Shown piece by piece: positions 16,238 through 24,900 of a stretch of 64,000 bases of DNA (position 1 is its first letter; each line of letters starts with the position of its first letter). This DNA is from Leptolyngbya sp. FACHB-8 (GTDB lineage Bacteria > Cyanobacteriota > Cyanobacteriia > Elainellales > Elainellaceae): positions 22,871 to 86,870 of the forward strand of contig NZ_JACJOO010000042.1 in assembly GCF_014695575.1 (NCBI RefSeq), written 5' to 3'. The notes beneath the pieces are model-generated. The model searched no databases, had not been told where the DNA came from, and saw only the letters and a list, made by a program, of their open reading frames with translations. The translations under genes were made by a program, and so were the position numbers.

Positions 16238-18946
16238 ATGTATGATTTCTTGAAACGGCAAGCGCAGCAAAGACCGAACGCCATTGCTGTGGAGGATGCT
16301 ACGCGGCAATGGACCTACCAGCAGCTCGACAAACGGACTAATCAAGTTGCACACTATTTGCAAGAACGAGGAGTCGGACCCGGTGTAGTGGTTGGGCTGT
16401 GCGCCGATCGCTCCATCGATATGGTGCTCGGTATTCTGGGTGTCCTGGAAGCAGGTGGCACTTATCTCCCCCTCGACCCAAATTATCCCGATGAACGCCT
16501 GTCTTTCATGGTGCAGGAGACCCAGCCCGCACTGGTGCTCACTCAACATACTTTCGCTTCCCGCTGGCAAGGGCTTAGCGTCCCTGTACTGACGTTTGAA
16601 GGCAGTGAGGAGGCGATCGCCTCCTCACCTATGACACCACCCCTATCGTCTGTTACCCCGGATCACCTGGCTTACATTCTCTACACCTCGGGTTCTACAG
16701 GACGACCCAAAGGGGTGCAAATGCCCCGAGCTGTTGTCACCCGCTATATTCAAGCGCTAGGAGAACTTCTGCCGGTACAGGCGGATGACGTGTATTTGCA
16801 TGTTGCATCATTTTCTTTCTCCTCCTCGATTCGCCAACTGCTGGTACCTCTATCGAAAGGTGCGCGAGTTGTGATTGCCAGTGCGCAGCAGGTGAAAGAT
16901 CCCCTGCGCTTATTTGCACTGATGCAGGACGCCAAAGTGACTGTTTCGGATGGCGTCTCGTCTATCTGGCGTTATGGCTTGAAAGCGTTAGAATCGCTTG
17001 ACTTGGCCCAGCAAAAAGCGCTGATACCTGCGCATCTTCGGGTGGTTATTGTTTCGGGGGAACAAACACCGAGTGCTTTGATTCAGGCACTCAAACGAAC
17101 CTTGAAGTGCCAGCCTCAAATTTTTAATGTTTATGGTCAGACCGAAACCATTGGCAATACTTGCTATGCTGTTCCAGCCACGTTTGATCGCCAAACCGGG
17201 TTTCTACCGGTTGGGAAACCATATGCTTACAATCGGGCCTACATCTTGAATGAAGCGGGGCAAGAGGTTTCCCCAGGCGAGATTGGTGAACTGTGCATAG
17301 CTGGAGGGTGCCTGTCGCAGGGGTACTTAAATCGCCCGAAGTTGATGGCTAAAAATTTTGTACCCAATCCCTGGGCTGAACGGGATGGGGCGAATTCACC
17401 CCTCTCTCTGCCGACCCTATTCAAGACTGGAGATCTAGCGCGTCAAGCTCAGGATGGCGTTCTTGAACTGGTAGGCCGCAAGGATTTTCAGGTGAAACTG
17501 CGGGGCATGCGGATAGAGATTGAAGAAATTGAATCAATCCTGGAGGCTCATCCTCAACTCAATGCGGCGGTTGTGTCGGCTCGGTCCACAGCAACTTCAT
17601 CCAACAATGATGAAGAAATACGGCTGGTGGCTTATTTGGTTGCCTCACAGCCTCTGACCTCGGCTGAACAATCGGCATTGACGATAGCGTTACGGAAATT
17701 TGTGAGCGATCGCCTCCCTCAGTACATGGTGCCGTCTCAGTTTGTGTTTTTGCCAGCGATTCCTCTGACACCAAATGGGAAGCGCGATCGCAAGGCACTT
17801 CCGGCCCCAGACCTGCTCCAACCCGAGTCTGTCGACTCCCTTGAACCGCCCAATGGTGACCTGGAAATCCAGCTTTGGGACATCTGGAAAATGGTATTAG
17901 GCGTTTCCACTATCACCACAACGGACAACTTTTTTGAGTTAGGTGGTCATTCCCTTCTGGCTGCACAGATGCTAGCCCATGTAGAACAAATTTCGGGCGT
18001 TCGCCTACCCCTGGCAACGTTACTCACGGCCCCAACCATTAGTCAACTGGCTGATGTGTTGCGCCAGGAAGGCAAAACTATCTCCTGGCCCTGTTTGATT
18101 CCTGTACAGCCGTTAGACACCCCTAAACACCTGTTTTGCGTGCATGGCATTTTCGGCAATGTGATGAATTTTGTTGAGCTAGCTCGTGCCCTTGGGCCTG
18201 ACTATTCTGTATATGGCTTGCAAGCTCGTGGGTTAGACGGGAAATCTCCCTTCTTTGAGCGGGTAGAAGATATGGCAGCCTTTTATATTCAGGAAATTCG
18301 CGCCGTTCAGCCCCATGGCCCCTATTATCTGGCAGGCTATTCCTTTGGCGGCAACGTTGCCTTCGAGATGGCCCAACAACTGACTCAACAGGGCGAAGAT
18401 GTAGCCCAGGTCATTCTGCTGGATGCCGTAGGGCGCAATTTCTTCCGTCAAGTTCCTCCCGTGGAAAAGCTGCAAAACCATGCCCGCCTGCTTCTGAAGC
18501 ACGGCCCATCGTACTTACTAGATAAAGTACGTAAGCGCTCTGGACGCAACGCTGCTAAGACATCCAGTAGCACTGCCCAGGCGCTCTTTGGCATCCCTGA
18601 GGCTCCCGAAGGGACGACGGCCTATAGCGCTCAAAGCGTCACTGTGAGTCAGGCCCATCGGCAGGCTTTACAACGATACCTCCCACAGCCGTACGAGGGT
18701 AATGTTGTGCTGGTCAGAGCACAGCTCCCCGACCCAGATGAAGCCTGGTTTATCGATCCGGCGTTGGGCTGGGGACATTTGGTGAAAGGCGACCTGAGAA
18801 TACACCACAGCTCTGGCTATCACGTCTCGATGCTGAAGGCTCCCCATGTCGATGGGTTAGCCGCTATCCTCAAGCCTTACCTTGCGCCATTGACTACCCC
18901 AACTGCAGTTGCGTCGCGGGTTCTTCAGGGAACGGCTTCAGCTTAA
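16238..18946 (+). CDS. Free-standing adenylation-carrier-thioesterase (A-T-TE) NRPS-like enzyme
   Basis: 902 residues from the ATG at 16238 (MYDFLKRQAQQRP); a TTG at 16193 would add 15. The A domain (1-525) has YILYTSGSTGRPKG, KTGDL and NGKRDRKAL. The T domain has the pantetheine serine in FFELGGHSLL (Ser572). The TE has GYSFGG (Ser702) and a C-terminal SSGYHVSML histidine. There is no condensation domain. In motif A4, usually FDxSVWE, the sequence is FSSSIRQ: the aspartate that holds the amino group of amino acids (D235 of GrsA) is Ser195. A5 reads YGQTET instead of YGPTE. This points to a carboxylic, keto or aryl acid substrate. Similar A-T-TE enzymes join two arylpyruvates; that activity here is a guess. 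The gene is a single-gene unit. Confidence 0.92.
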   Translation: MYDFLKRQAQQRPNAIAVEDATRQWTYQQLDKRTNQVAHYLQERGVGPGVVVGLCADRSIDMVLGILGVLEAGGTYLPLDPNYPDERLSFMVQETQPALVLTQHTFASRWQGLSVPVLTFEGSEEAIASSPMTPPLSSVTPDHLAYILYTSGSTGRPKGVQMPRAVVTRYIQALGELLPVQADDVYLHVASFSFSSSIRQLLVPLSKGARVVIASAQQVKDPLRLFALMQDAKVTVSDGVSSIWRYGLKALESLDLAQQKALIPAHLRVVIVSGEQTPSALIQALKRTLKCQPQIFNVYGQTETIGNTCYAVPATFDRQTGFLPVGKPYAYNRAYILNEAGQEVSPGEIGELCIAGGCLSQGYLNRPKLMAKNFVPNPWAERDGANSPLSLPTLFKTGDLARQAQDGVLELVGRKDFQVKLRGMRIEIEEIESILEAHPQLNAAVVSARSTATSSNNDEEIRLVAYLVASQPLTSAEQSALTIALRKFVSDRLPQYMVPSQFVFLPAIPLTPNGKRDRKALPAPDLLQPESVDSLEPPNGDLEIQLWDIWKMVLGVSTITTTDNFFELGGHSLLAAQMLAHVEQISGVRLPLATLLTAPTISQLADVLRQEGKTISWPCLIPVQPLDTPKHLFCVHGIFGNVMNFVELARALGPDYSVYGLQARGLDGKSPFFERVEDMAAFYIQEIRAVQPHGPYYLAGYSFGGNVAFEMAQQLTQQGEDVAQVILLDAVGRNFFRQVPPVEKLQNHARLLLKHGPSYLLDKVRKRSGRNAAKTSSSTAQALFGIPEAPEGTTAYSAQSVTVSQAHRQALQRYLPQPYEGNVVLVRAQLPDPDEAWFIDPALGWGHLVKGDLRIHHSSGYHVSMLKAPHVDGLAAILKPYLAPLTTPTAVASRVLQGTASA

Positions 18947-19003
18947 AAGGCAAACGCCCTGAGGCAAACGGTCCAGGCTCATTCATCGGACTGCAATAGG
19001 CCC

Positions 19004-19037
19004 AGAAACCCGGTGTTTTTAGAAATACCGGGTTTCT
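19004..19037 (+). terminator. 11-bp hairpin after the NRPS-like gene
   Basis: AGAAACCCGGT / ACCGGGTTTCT is a perfect stem with a 12-nt loop, 57 bp past the stop of the plus-strand gene. Confidence 0.7.
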
Positions 19038-19050
19038 AGTAGTTCACCGC

Positions 19051-19113
19051 GCTAATTTTGACAGGTGGGGTATGGCGGGCTTTGCCCGCCATACCCCACC
19101 TGTCAAAATTAGC
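19051..19113. repeat. Perfect 30-bp inverted repeat with 3-nt loop
   Basis: Arms 19051-19080 and 19084-19113 match at every position around TTT. The tip (TATGGCGGGC) is GC-rich and the base (GCTAATTTTG) AT-rich. It lies 14 bp past the simpler hairpin at 19004, so the region has two stem-loops in tandem. Confidence 0.85.
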
Positions 19114-19293
19114 GGCCTGTCAAAAACTATGTGGTGGCCTACTAGGTTTTGGAAGCTGTTTGAGAAGTTGATTTTTCGCACGCACAGCGTATGGAACAAC
19201 AACTAAAACAGGTGTTAGCGATCGCCCCCATCCAAACCGATGTAGGATGCCTTAGAACACCCACACACGATCATCCTTACCCTACCTCCAACC

Positions 19294-20997
19294 ATGACTG
19301 ACCGGGTTCTCTATCTGGGCGACGACATCAATACCGACGACATCATCCCCGCCAAGCGGGGCACCAATGCCGACCCCGATTACCTCAAACGCTATGCTCT
19401 GGAGCATGTGATTGGCGAAGGCAAGTTGCTGGAATATGACGTCATCGAAGCCGGTCATAATTTTGGATGTGGTTCCAGCCGTGAGTTTGCTCCGATCGCC
19501 ATCAAAGCAGCTGGTATTCGGCTTGTCCGGGCCAAATCTTTCGCAGAAATTTTCTATCGCAACAGCATCAATATTGGCCTGCCGTTGGAGATTTTGGGTG
19601 AGTCCCAACCAAATTCTGTGGTGGAGGCGATCGCCCAATCCGGCGGCCTCTTTCCCTTCAATCAACAGCGGCGACAGGGCAGCGTCACCGTTCCTCCCAG
19701 CCTTACGACCCCCCGCCCCATGACCATGGCGGAAAAGCTGCTGGCAAAAGCTTCGGGGAATACCTATGTACGTCCGGGTGAGGTGGTGTTTGCCAAGGTA
19801 GATCTGGCGATGTCTCACGATGCGATCGCCGGTCCTGTAGGCCAACTTTTCTATCAGCATTTTGGGGCAGACGCGAAAGTGTGGGAGCGCGATCGCATCG
19901 TCCTTGTTGCCGATCACTTTATCCAGATTAACGACATCCGCAACGACCCCAAAGCACCGTTGATGTATCAGCAAATGGCGCAGTTCGCCCAGGAGCAGGG
20001 CTGTCATTTGTTGGATATGATTTCCCCCGGCGAAGCAGCAGGAATTTGCCATGTGCTGTTGCCGGAGCAAGGCTTTATTCGTCCGGGTATGGTGGTGGCT
20101 GGCACCGACTCTCATAGCTGCACCTATGGCGCGTTTGGCTGCTTCTCCACCGGAGTTGGCACAACAGATATGGCGAATATCTTCGCCACCGGGGATGTGT
20201 GGTTGCGGGTTCCCGCAACCCTGCGGTTTGACCTGGAGGGAACGCTGCCACCCCACATCAGCGCCAAGGACATCATGCTGTTCATTCTGGGGCAGATTGG
20301 CTGTGATGGGGCGATCGCCAAAGTGATGGAGTTTCGCGGCAGTATCATCGACCAGATGCCCATGGACGAACGCATGACCCTGGCTAACATGGCCGTGGAA
20401 GGTGGCGCGATGTGCGGTCTTATGGCCCCCGACGATACCACCCGCGCCTATGTGCAAGCCCGTACCCAAACTTCCTTCGAGGAAGTCACCAGTGACCCTG
20501 ACGCCGAGTACGAGCGCATTTACACCTTTGACCTGAGCAATCTGGAACCGCAGATTGCCCGCCCACCTAAACCCGACAACGTTGTCAGCATTAGCGAATT
20601 GGGCGACGTACCCATTACCCGCGCCTTCATCGGCTCCTGTACCGGCGGCAAGCTGCATGATCTGGCCCAGGCCGCTGATGTCCTTAAAGGCCACTGCGTC
20701 GCTCCTACCGTCAGCCTCTTCGTCGTCCCCGCCTCCCAGGAAGTGCGCCAGCAAGCTGAAACCCTCGGCTACCTCGACATTCTGGAGCAAGCCGGAGCCA
20801 CCATCCTAAAATCAGGCTGCGGAGCCTGTATTAATGCCGGTATGGGCGTTCTCGGCCCCCAGGAAGCGGGTATTTATGCCACCAATCGCAATTTCAAAGG
20901 CCGCAGCGGTGATCCCACTGGCCAAAACTATTTGGCCTCTCCCAGAGTTGTTGCGTTGTCGGCGATCGCTGGAAAAATTACAGCTAACCTGACGTAA
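19294..20997 (+). CDS. One-chain LeuD-LeuC-type (aconitase superfamily) dehydratase, swivel domain first
   Basis: 567 residues. Residues 1-125 are the small-subunit swivel domain (GDDINTDDIIPAKRG, HNFGCGSSREFAP). From ~145 on is the large-subunit fold (VDLAMSHDAI, TDSHSCTYGAFGCF, GTTDMANIF). The three [4Fe-4S] cysteines are in FIGSCTGGK and SGCGACINAG. Canonical LeuC and LeuD are separate, and in one-chain aconitases such as AcnA the swivel domain is last; here it is first. Isomerisation of 2- to 3-isopropylmalate is the default guess. A fused aconitase-type enzyme, HphCD, is known from the homophenylalanine pathway of Nostoc, so a side-chain-extension role is a fair alternative. No leuA- or leuB-like gene is in the window. 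The upstream hairpins make it a separate unit from the NRPS-like gene. Confidence 0.88.
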   Translation: MTDRVLYLGDDINTDDIIPAKRGTNADPDYLKRYALEHVIGEGKLLEYDVIEAGHNFGCGSSREFAPIAIKAAGIRLVRAKSFAEIFYRNSINIGLPLEILGESQPNSVVEAIAQSGGLFPFNQQRRQGSVTVPPSLTTPRPMTMAEKLLAKASGNTYVRPGEVVFAKVDLAMSHDAIAGPVGQLFYQHFGADAKVWERDRIVLVADHFIQINDIRNDPKAPLMYQQMAQFAQEQGCHLLDMISPGEAAGICHVLLPEQGFIRPGMVVAGTDSHSCTYGAFGCFSTGVGTTDMANIFATGDVWLRVPATLRFDLEGTLPPHISAKDIMLFILGQIGCDGAIAKVMEFRGSIIDQMPMDERMTLANMAVEGGAMCGLMAPDDTTRAYVQARTQTSFEEVTSDPDAEYERIYTFDLSNLEPQIARPPKPDNVVSISELGDVPITRAFIGSCTGGKLHDLAQAADVLKGHCVAPTVSLFVVPASQEVRQQAETLGYLDILEQAGATILKSGCGACINAGMGVLGPQEAGIYATNRNFKGRSGDPTGQNYLASPRVVALSAIAGKITANLT

Positions 20998-21069
20998 ACC
21001 TCTGAATCTTTCTCCCCTTTCAGGAACTGCCGTGTGTGTACAAGTGGTTGGTTTTAGCGATCGCCCTCG

Positions 21070-21201
21070 TACCCACACCCCCAGCCCCTCTTCCGAGAGG
21101 AGGGAGATCCAGCCAGAAATCCTTTTTCAACAACCAATGAACTCCTTCGCTCCGGTCCCCCCTTTGTCGGGAGAGGGGGGTAGGGGGTGGGCCAAATGGG
21201 A
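21070..21201. repeat. Dispersed C-rich/G-rich cyanobacterial repeat
   Basis: CCCACACCCCCAGCCCCTC (from 21070) and GGGGGGTAGGGGGTGGG (to 21193) can pair across about 85 bases, with a shorter hairpin CCTCTTCCGAGAGGAGG inside. Sequences of the form ACCCCCAGCCCCTCTCCC are frequent intergenic repeats in cyanobacterial genomes. Confidence 0.6.
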
Positions 21202-21224
21202 TACATTCAACAGCTATAGCCTTT

Positions 21225-21293
21225 AGAGGTTGTTCGAAAAGTTGATTTTGCGTGTGCGTAGCGCACGCAAAATCAACTTTTCGAACAACCTCT
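21225..21293 (+). repeat. 33-bp palindrome, full copy of the GTTGATTTT repeat
   Basis: Arms 21225-21257 and 21261-21293, loop GTA. The only imperfect pair is U-G on the plus-strand RNA. The arm contains TTCGAAAAGTTGATTTTGCG, the most complete copy of a motif seen in part at 5712, 8145, 19155, 23417 and 44064. Confidence 0.85.
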
Positions 21294-21433
21294 TTGGATC
21301 GGGTGATAGCAATACGCAGTCTGGATTCATTGTCGTAAAAAACAGGTATCCCTCCAGGCGGCAACACCTAGAATGTGTAGGTTACGATGGCAGAAATCAG
21401 CAACGTGCGACTCCACTCACAACATACTGTTGA

Positions 21434-22276
21434 ATGTTCTTTAAGTCTGGAACCGTAGGTTACAAGGTCTCAAAACGCAGACTATCCAAACGTTCCTGCC
21501 GTTGGTATGCGATGGCATTCTTGTTTGGGTTCTGCTTTGTAGGGACGTTTGGTTTTACCGTCCCTAAGGGAGCCACACTTCCAGCCCCAACTCAGGAAAC
21601 AAGCACTAACCTCACACCGAGTCTCTTCGAAGCAGCAGATTGTCAAATTTCAGGTTCTACAAACGAGAGCCAGATCTATGACCAAACCACATTAGTCTCC
21701 ATTAATCGCCAGATCTTCGATCGCCTCTTTGCCATTGGAACTTACGATAACGCCAATTTTGTCACCCTGAGCTGTCGAGCTGATGCAAGTCGCTACAGCT
21801 TAGTCGGCTTACAGATGGGAATTGATGACAACGCTGCGCGCGAGAACGTGAACTTAACGATTGATGTCTATCAAGGGGGCAACCTCAGGCAGACCTATCG
21901 CAACCTGCGCGCCGGGAGTACAGCCAACGTCGTTCTCGATTTAGCGGACCCAGCAGTTCCAACAAATCCCAATAATTTTGCTGTCGAAATGACTTGTCAT
22001 ACGCAGCGTGCAAATTGTTATCTCCAGTTTCTTGAAGCACGGCTCTATCCGATAGACTCTGCCACGTCATTACCCCAGATCATCACCCCATCTGCATCGC
22101 CATCACCTCAACCGAATGATTCTCTGGAACCACTGCCTCAACCCGAGACCGGTAGTCAGGAAGCAGAACCTGAAGATGAAGACGAATCGTCGTCCCGTAA
22201 TAGGGTCGATCCCATCGATATTTTGAGAGGCGCTAACGAAGCCCGTCGATGGATCTGCCGTATTTTAGGCTGCTAG
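21434..22276 (+). CDS. Secreted protein of unknown function with acidic tail
   Basis: 280 residues. A basic N-terminus (KVSKRRLSKRSCRW) precedes a hydrophobic segment (about 26-43, AMAFLFGFCFVGTFGF), a signal peptide or anchor. The mature part (~65-205) looks beta-rich and has several cysteines (ADCQISG, LSCRADA, EMTCHTQRANCYLQF). A Pro/Ser/Glu-rich low-complexity linker follows (~215-255, PSASPSPQPND; EAEPEDEDESSS), then a short basic C-terminus ending RRWICRILGC. No family is recognised. It lies between repeat-rich DNA and the lipoprotein gene, on the same strand. Confidence 0.72.
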   Translation: MFFKSGTVGYKVSKRRLSKRSCRWYAMAFLFGFCFVGTFGFTVPKGATLPAPTQETSTNLTPSLFEAADCQISGSTNESQIYDQTTLVSINRQIFDRLFAIGTYDNANFVTLSCRADASRYSLVGLQMGIDDNAARENVNLTIDVYQGGNLRQTYRNLRAGSTANVVLDLADPAVPTNPNNFAVEMTCHTQRANCYLQFLEARLYPIDSATSLPQIITPSASPSPQPNDSLEPLPQPETGSQEAEPEDEDESSSRNRVDPIDILRGANEARRWICRILGC

Positions 22277-22540
22277 AACGCTTGCTTGTGAGCGTGTGCA
22301 ACGATCCCAACCCGGATCCAAATGCTCTAGAAGCAACGCAGCTGTAATGCATTGCCGCACAATCCTTTTGCTAAGAAGGGGTCGGAAGCTGCTGTCCTGA
22401 GTATTCTATTTGCATACTTGTATGGAGAAGCCGATCGCCCCACTGTATAAATCTGTAACAACCCTAACAACATGGCAGGCGATCGCCCCTATGATGGGCA
22501 CCCTTGCTTACAACTGCACACACTCCTGTGAGGACGCACG

Positions 22541-23317
22541 ATGAAGAACCCGATGATGGCGATCGCCCTTGGCCTGGCCCTGCTCCTCTCCAGCTGTGGT
22601 GCAACCGTTGCAGAATCGTCGTCTGCCCCTGAATCGTCAGCTTCGTCCTCCAAACCTGTAGCTGTAGCCGCAGCATCTTCAGCCACCAACCCGAAAGCAG
22701 AGAAGGCAGAGGAGGTTGAGGCGATCGCCCAGGCCGAGGAGACGACAGAGTATCCCGAAATTGGGCAGATCATTTCGCTGCAATCGGGAGATCTGATGTG
22801 TTATACGGTAGTGCGCGATCGCCAGGGGCAAGAGTTCGACATTGGTGCCACCTTTGAAATTTGTGAGCAGCAGGAGCTGCTTAACCAAAATGTTCGCTTC
22901 GTTTATAGCGAAGAGAATGTGGCGGATTGCCAAAGCGCCGAACCCTGTGGCCGCAGCCGCAAGGAAACCCTGATTTCCGATGTCGTACTGCTGGGCGAAA
23001 ACTGGCAAGTGTTGAGTAATGGCGACTGGACAGTCACCGTCGGTCGCATCGAAAGCTGGGATGGCGTCAACAACACAGGTGGCCTTACCTACTACGGCTG
23101 TGACTCCGATGGGAATTGCCTGTCGCTCACGGATGGCTTCACCGTTTGTCGCGACGGTATCTGCAATATGTCCTGGGAAAACGGCGACTATGCCTACACC
23201 CTCTCCTCTGAAGTAACAGACGATGGCGAAGGCTCCACCACCCTCATCGTCTGGCAGAATGGCGACGAAATCCTCCGCGCCGAAAACATGGAACTGATCG
23301 ATTCAAGCGATTCTTAA
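22541..23317 (+). CDS. Lipoprotein of unknown function
   Basis: 258 residues. MKNPMMAIALGLALLLSSCG is a clear lipoprotein signal with lipobox LSSC, so Cys19 would be lipidated. A Ser/Ala-rich linker (~20-60) precedes a domain with six or more cysteines in pairs (GDLMCYTV, FEICEQQ, ADCQSAEPCGRS, YYGCDSDGNCLSL, VCRDGICNM). The second half has short beta-strands with GDW and NGD turns. GAGGACG lies before the ATG. The function is not recognised. Confidence 0.78.
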   Translation: MKNPMMAIALGLALLLSSCGATVAESSSAPESSASSSKPVAVAAASSATNPKAEKAEEVEAIAQAEETTEYPEIGQIISLQSGDLMCYTVVRDRQGQEFDIGATFEICEQQELLNQNVRFVYSEENVADCQSAEPCGRSRKETLISDVVLLGENWQVLSNGDWTVTVGRIESWDGVNNTGGLTYYGCDSDGNCLSLTDGFTVCRDGICNMSWENGDYAYTLSSEVTDDGEGSTTLIVWQNGDEILRAENMELIDSSDS

Positions 23318-23322
23318 AAGCT

Positions 23323-23414
23323 CAGGACTTACGTATTTTGTGTTGTGGGTAGTGTGCTTGGCACACCACCCACAACACAAATGCTCTATATATAGTGGAC
23401 TTGCGTAAGCCCTG
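23323..23414. repeat. AGGACTTACG-bounded repeat element, copy 1
   Basis: CAGGACTTACG (23323-23333) and CGTAAGCCCTG (23404-23414) bound a 21-bp hairpin (23337-23381, loop TTG) made from TTTGTGTTGTGGGT arms. Imperfect pairs are A-C on plus and U-G on minus, which fits the opposing gene at 23522. The outer ends match the element at 24634-24715. Their inner hairpins share only the TGTTGTG core. Confidence 0.7.
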
Positions 23415-23436
23415 AAGCTGTTTGAAAAGTTATTAA

Positions 23437-23481
23437 GAGGGTTAATTTTTCGTATCCTTCAGGCACGAAAAATCAACCCTC
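23437..23481 (-). terminator. 17-bp hairpin downstream of the minus-strand gene at 23522
   Basis: GAGGGTTAATTTTTCGT / ACGAAAAATCAACCCTC with one A-C (plus) or U-G (minus) pair, 41 bp past the stop of the minus-strand gene. It is flanked by AGCTGTTTGA and TCAGACAG, part of the GTTGATTTTT repeat family. Confidence 0.7.
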
Positions 23482-23521
23482 TCAGACAGATGCTTAGAGG
23501 CAGCAGAGGCGATCGCCCCGG

Positions 23522-23983
23522 CTAATTCCTCTCGCGGGTACTCTTAAGTTCCTTACACTTGGCTTCAGCTGCTTGAAACGCATTCAAGTAGTCTTTTCCT
23601 CCTAACATGACCTCACCGTAATACTCGTAAGGTGCTGCGCCATAAATGGGTAGAGGATCATCCTCTGGATAATCTTCTTGAGACTCTTCAATAATGGCCT
23701 TTAGCTTCTTAATACTCAAATGTTGGGCGGGAAAGTAATGAATATCTTGAGTCGCCCGATTGAAGTGCGGTAGCGTCGGGTCGATGATACTTTCATCCAT
23801 TTCAAGCCAGGCATGTTCAATGGGTTGGCTTGGGCCATAAGCTACGGCAACGAACCCCTGAACATAGGTGGCTCCCTTTAGAACTAATGCTGCCCGATAG
23901 GCATTATCAAACGACTGGCTCGCCTTACTTTGGATCTCCTGAGCAATTTCAATAGAGCGTGTTTCGTTGAGTGGCAGGTTCAT
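23522..23983 (-). CDS. Conserved-looking protein of unknown function
   Basis: 153 residues, soluble. The segment YVQGFVAVAYGPSQPIEHAWLEMD followed by ESIIDPTLPHF has the pattern HAW...IDPTL, seen in small proteins distantly related to transglutaminase-like folds, but no catalytic Cys is evident. The C-terminus is helical and charged (FQAAEAKCKELKSTRERN). It runs opposite to its neighbours and ends at the hairpin 23437-23481. The function is not assigned. Confidence 0.65.
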   Translation of the reverse strand: MNLPLNETRSIEIAQEIQSKASQSFDNAYRAALVLKGATYVQGFVAVAYGPSQPIEHAWLEMDESIIDPTLPHFNRATQDIHYFPAQHLSIKKLKAIIEESQEDYPEDDPLPIYGAAPYEYYGEVMLGGKDYLNAFQAAEAKCKELKSTRERN

Positions 23984-24283
23984 GGGGCGTAAACCCGAAA
24001 GCGGCTACTGTGATCCTAGTGGATTGCTGCTTGTTTTGTGGGGTTTTGTGCAGTTGCCCTATGGATACAACCTCACAACAAGAATTACAGATTAATTTAT
24101 TCGTGATCCTAAGTGTGGTAGGCGCTTTGTCCTACTCCTACCCTACCCGACCAGAAGGTGCTGGAGTAGAGGCGAATGTTTTCGCGCAGAATGTAGAGTC
24201 CGTAAAGTCGGCGGTTTGGCAATTCAGGATGGAGGGTAGGCGATCGCATAATAAAAAGCGATCGCGTCTTCCATTCTTCACCC

Positions 24284-24622
24284 ATGAAATACGTATCTCT
24301 ACCCACCCTGCCTGATGAAGGCGTTAGCCATAATCCTGCGATTCGCAAAAAGGTTATGCTGCGTCCTGGTGATCTGCCAGCGCTGACAAACTTTTCCCAG
24401 GCTCGTCTGCTTTCCGGTTCTGTGGCTCCCGGTCATGCCCATGCCGACATGTATGAGGTGTTTTTTGTGGAGTCGGGAAATGGCACCATCACCATTGATG
24501 ATATTCCTTACGAACTGCGTCCCGGCGTCTGTGTCACGGTGGATTTGGGAGAAGTTCACGAAGTTGCCAATACGGGAACAGAAGAATTAGTCATCACCTA
24601 CTTCGGTATTCGGAGTACATAA
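24284..24622 (+). CDS. Small cupin-domain protein
   Basis: 112 residues, one cupin barrel. Motif 1 is GHAHADMYEVFFVESGNG, with metal-ligand histidines and a Glu. Motif 2 is VDLGEVHEVANTG, with the last His. Single-domain cupins of this size serve as metal-dependent isomerases, dioxygenases or sensors; the substrate cannot be told. It is followed by the second AGGACTTACG-type element, which may act as terminator. Confidence 0.85.
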   Translation: MKYVSLPTLPDEGVSHNPAIRKKVMLRPGDLPALTNFSQARLLSGSVAPGHAHADMYEVFFVESGNGTITIDDIPYELRPGVCVTVDLGEVHEVANTGTEELVITYFGIRST

Positions 24623-24633
24623 TCTTTTATCTG

Positions 24634-24715
24634 AGGACTGACGCATGGTGTTGTGGATCTGTGAAGCACGCCACACAACACCATGCACTAGAGATAACAA
24701 GCTTGTGTAAGTCCT
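24634..24715. repeat. AGGACTTACG-bounded repeat element, copy 2
   Basis: AGGACTGACGCA (24634-24645) and CTTGTGTAAGTCCT (24702-24715) bound a 13-bp hairpin GCATGGTGTTGTG / CACAACACCATGC (24643-24655, 24674-24686). It has the same plan as the copy at 23323-23414, 1.3 kb upstream. Confidence 0.65.
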
Positions 24716-24900
24716 GATCTGATCAATGCTTGTGAGGAAGTTGCTTTAGAGACTGCCTCTCCACAATTGTTGAGATGATTTTCAAATTCCGGATCCGCTT
24801 TTTCTGCCGGTGTATCGAAAACTGAAACCGGGCGATCGCACACGCTTGCGATCGCCTAATTTTGAGGCAACGATTCATCTCAGATGGACAGTAACACCCT

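Larger units (their letters stand above)
18947..19293. other. 347-bp intergenic region with two palindromes and a half repeat
   Basis: Contains hairpins at 19004-19037 and 19051-19113, then a left half-copy of the TGTTTGAGAAGTTGATTTTT repeat (19155-19185). These separate the NRPS-like gene from the dehydratase, so the two are unlikely to share a transcript. Confidence 0.55.
20998..21433. other. 436-bp intergenic region rich in repeats
   Basis: Holds a C/G-rich dyad (21070-21201) of the type common in cyanobacterial intergenic DNA, ACCCCCAGCCCCTCTTCC paired loosely with GGGAGAGGGGGGTAGGGGGT, and then the long palindrome at 21225-21293. No coding frame. Confidence 0.55.

Noticed and set aside
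19282..20790. 502-codon minus-strand frame opposite the LeuD-LeuC gene
   Set aside because: It is the antisense shadow of a high-GC gene; it has the His/Gly/Gln-rich composition of such shadows and no domain.
23971..24315. 114-codon plus-strand frame overlapping the cupin gene start
   Set aside because: It overlaps two better-supported genes and has no recognisable pattern.
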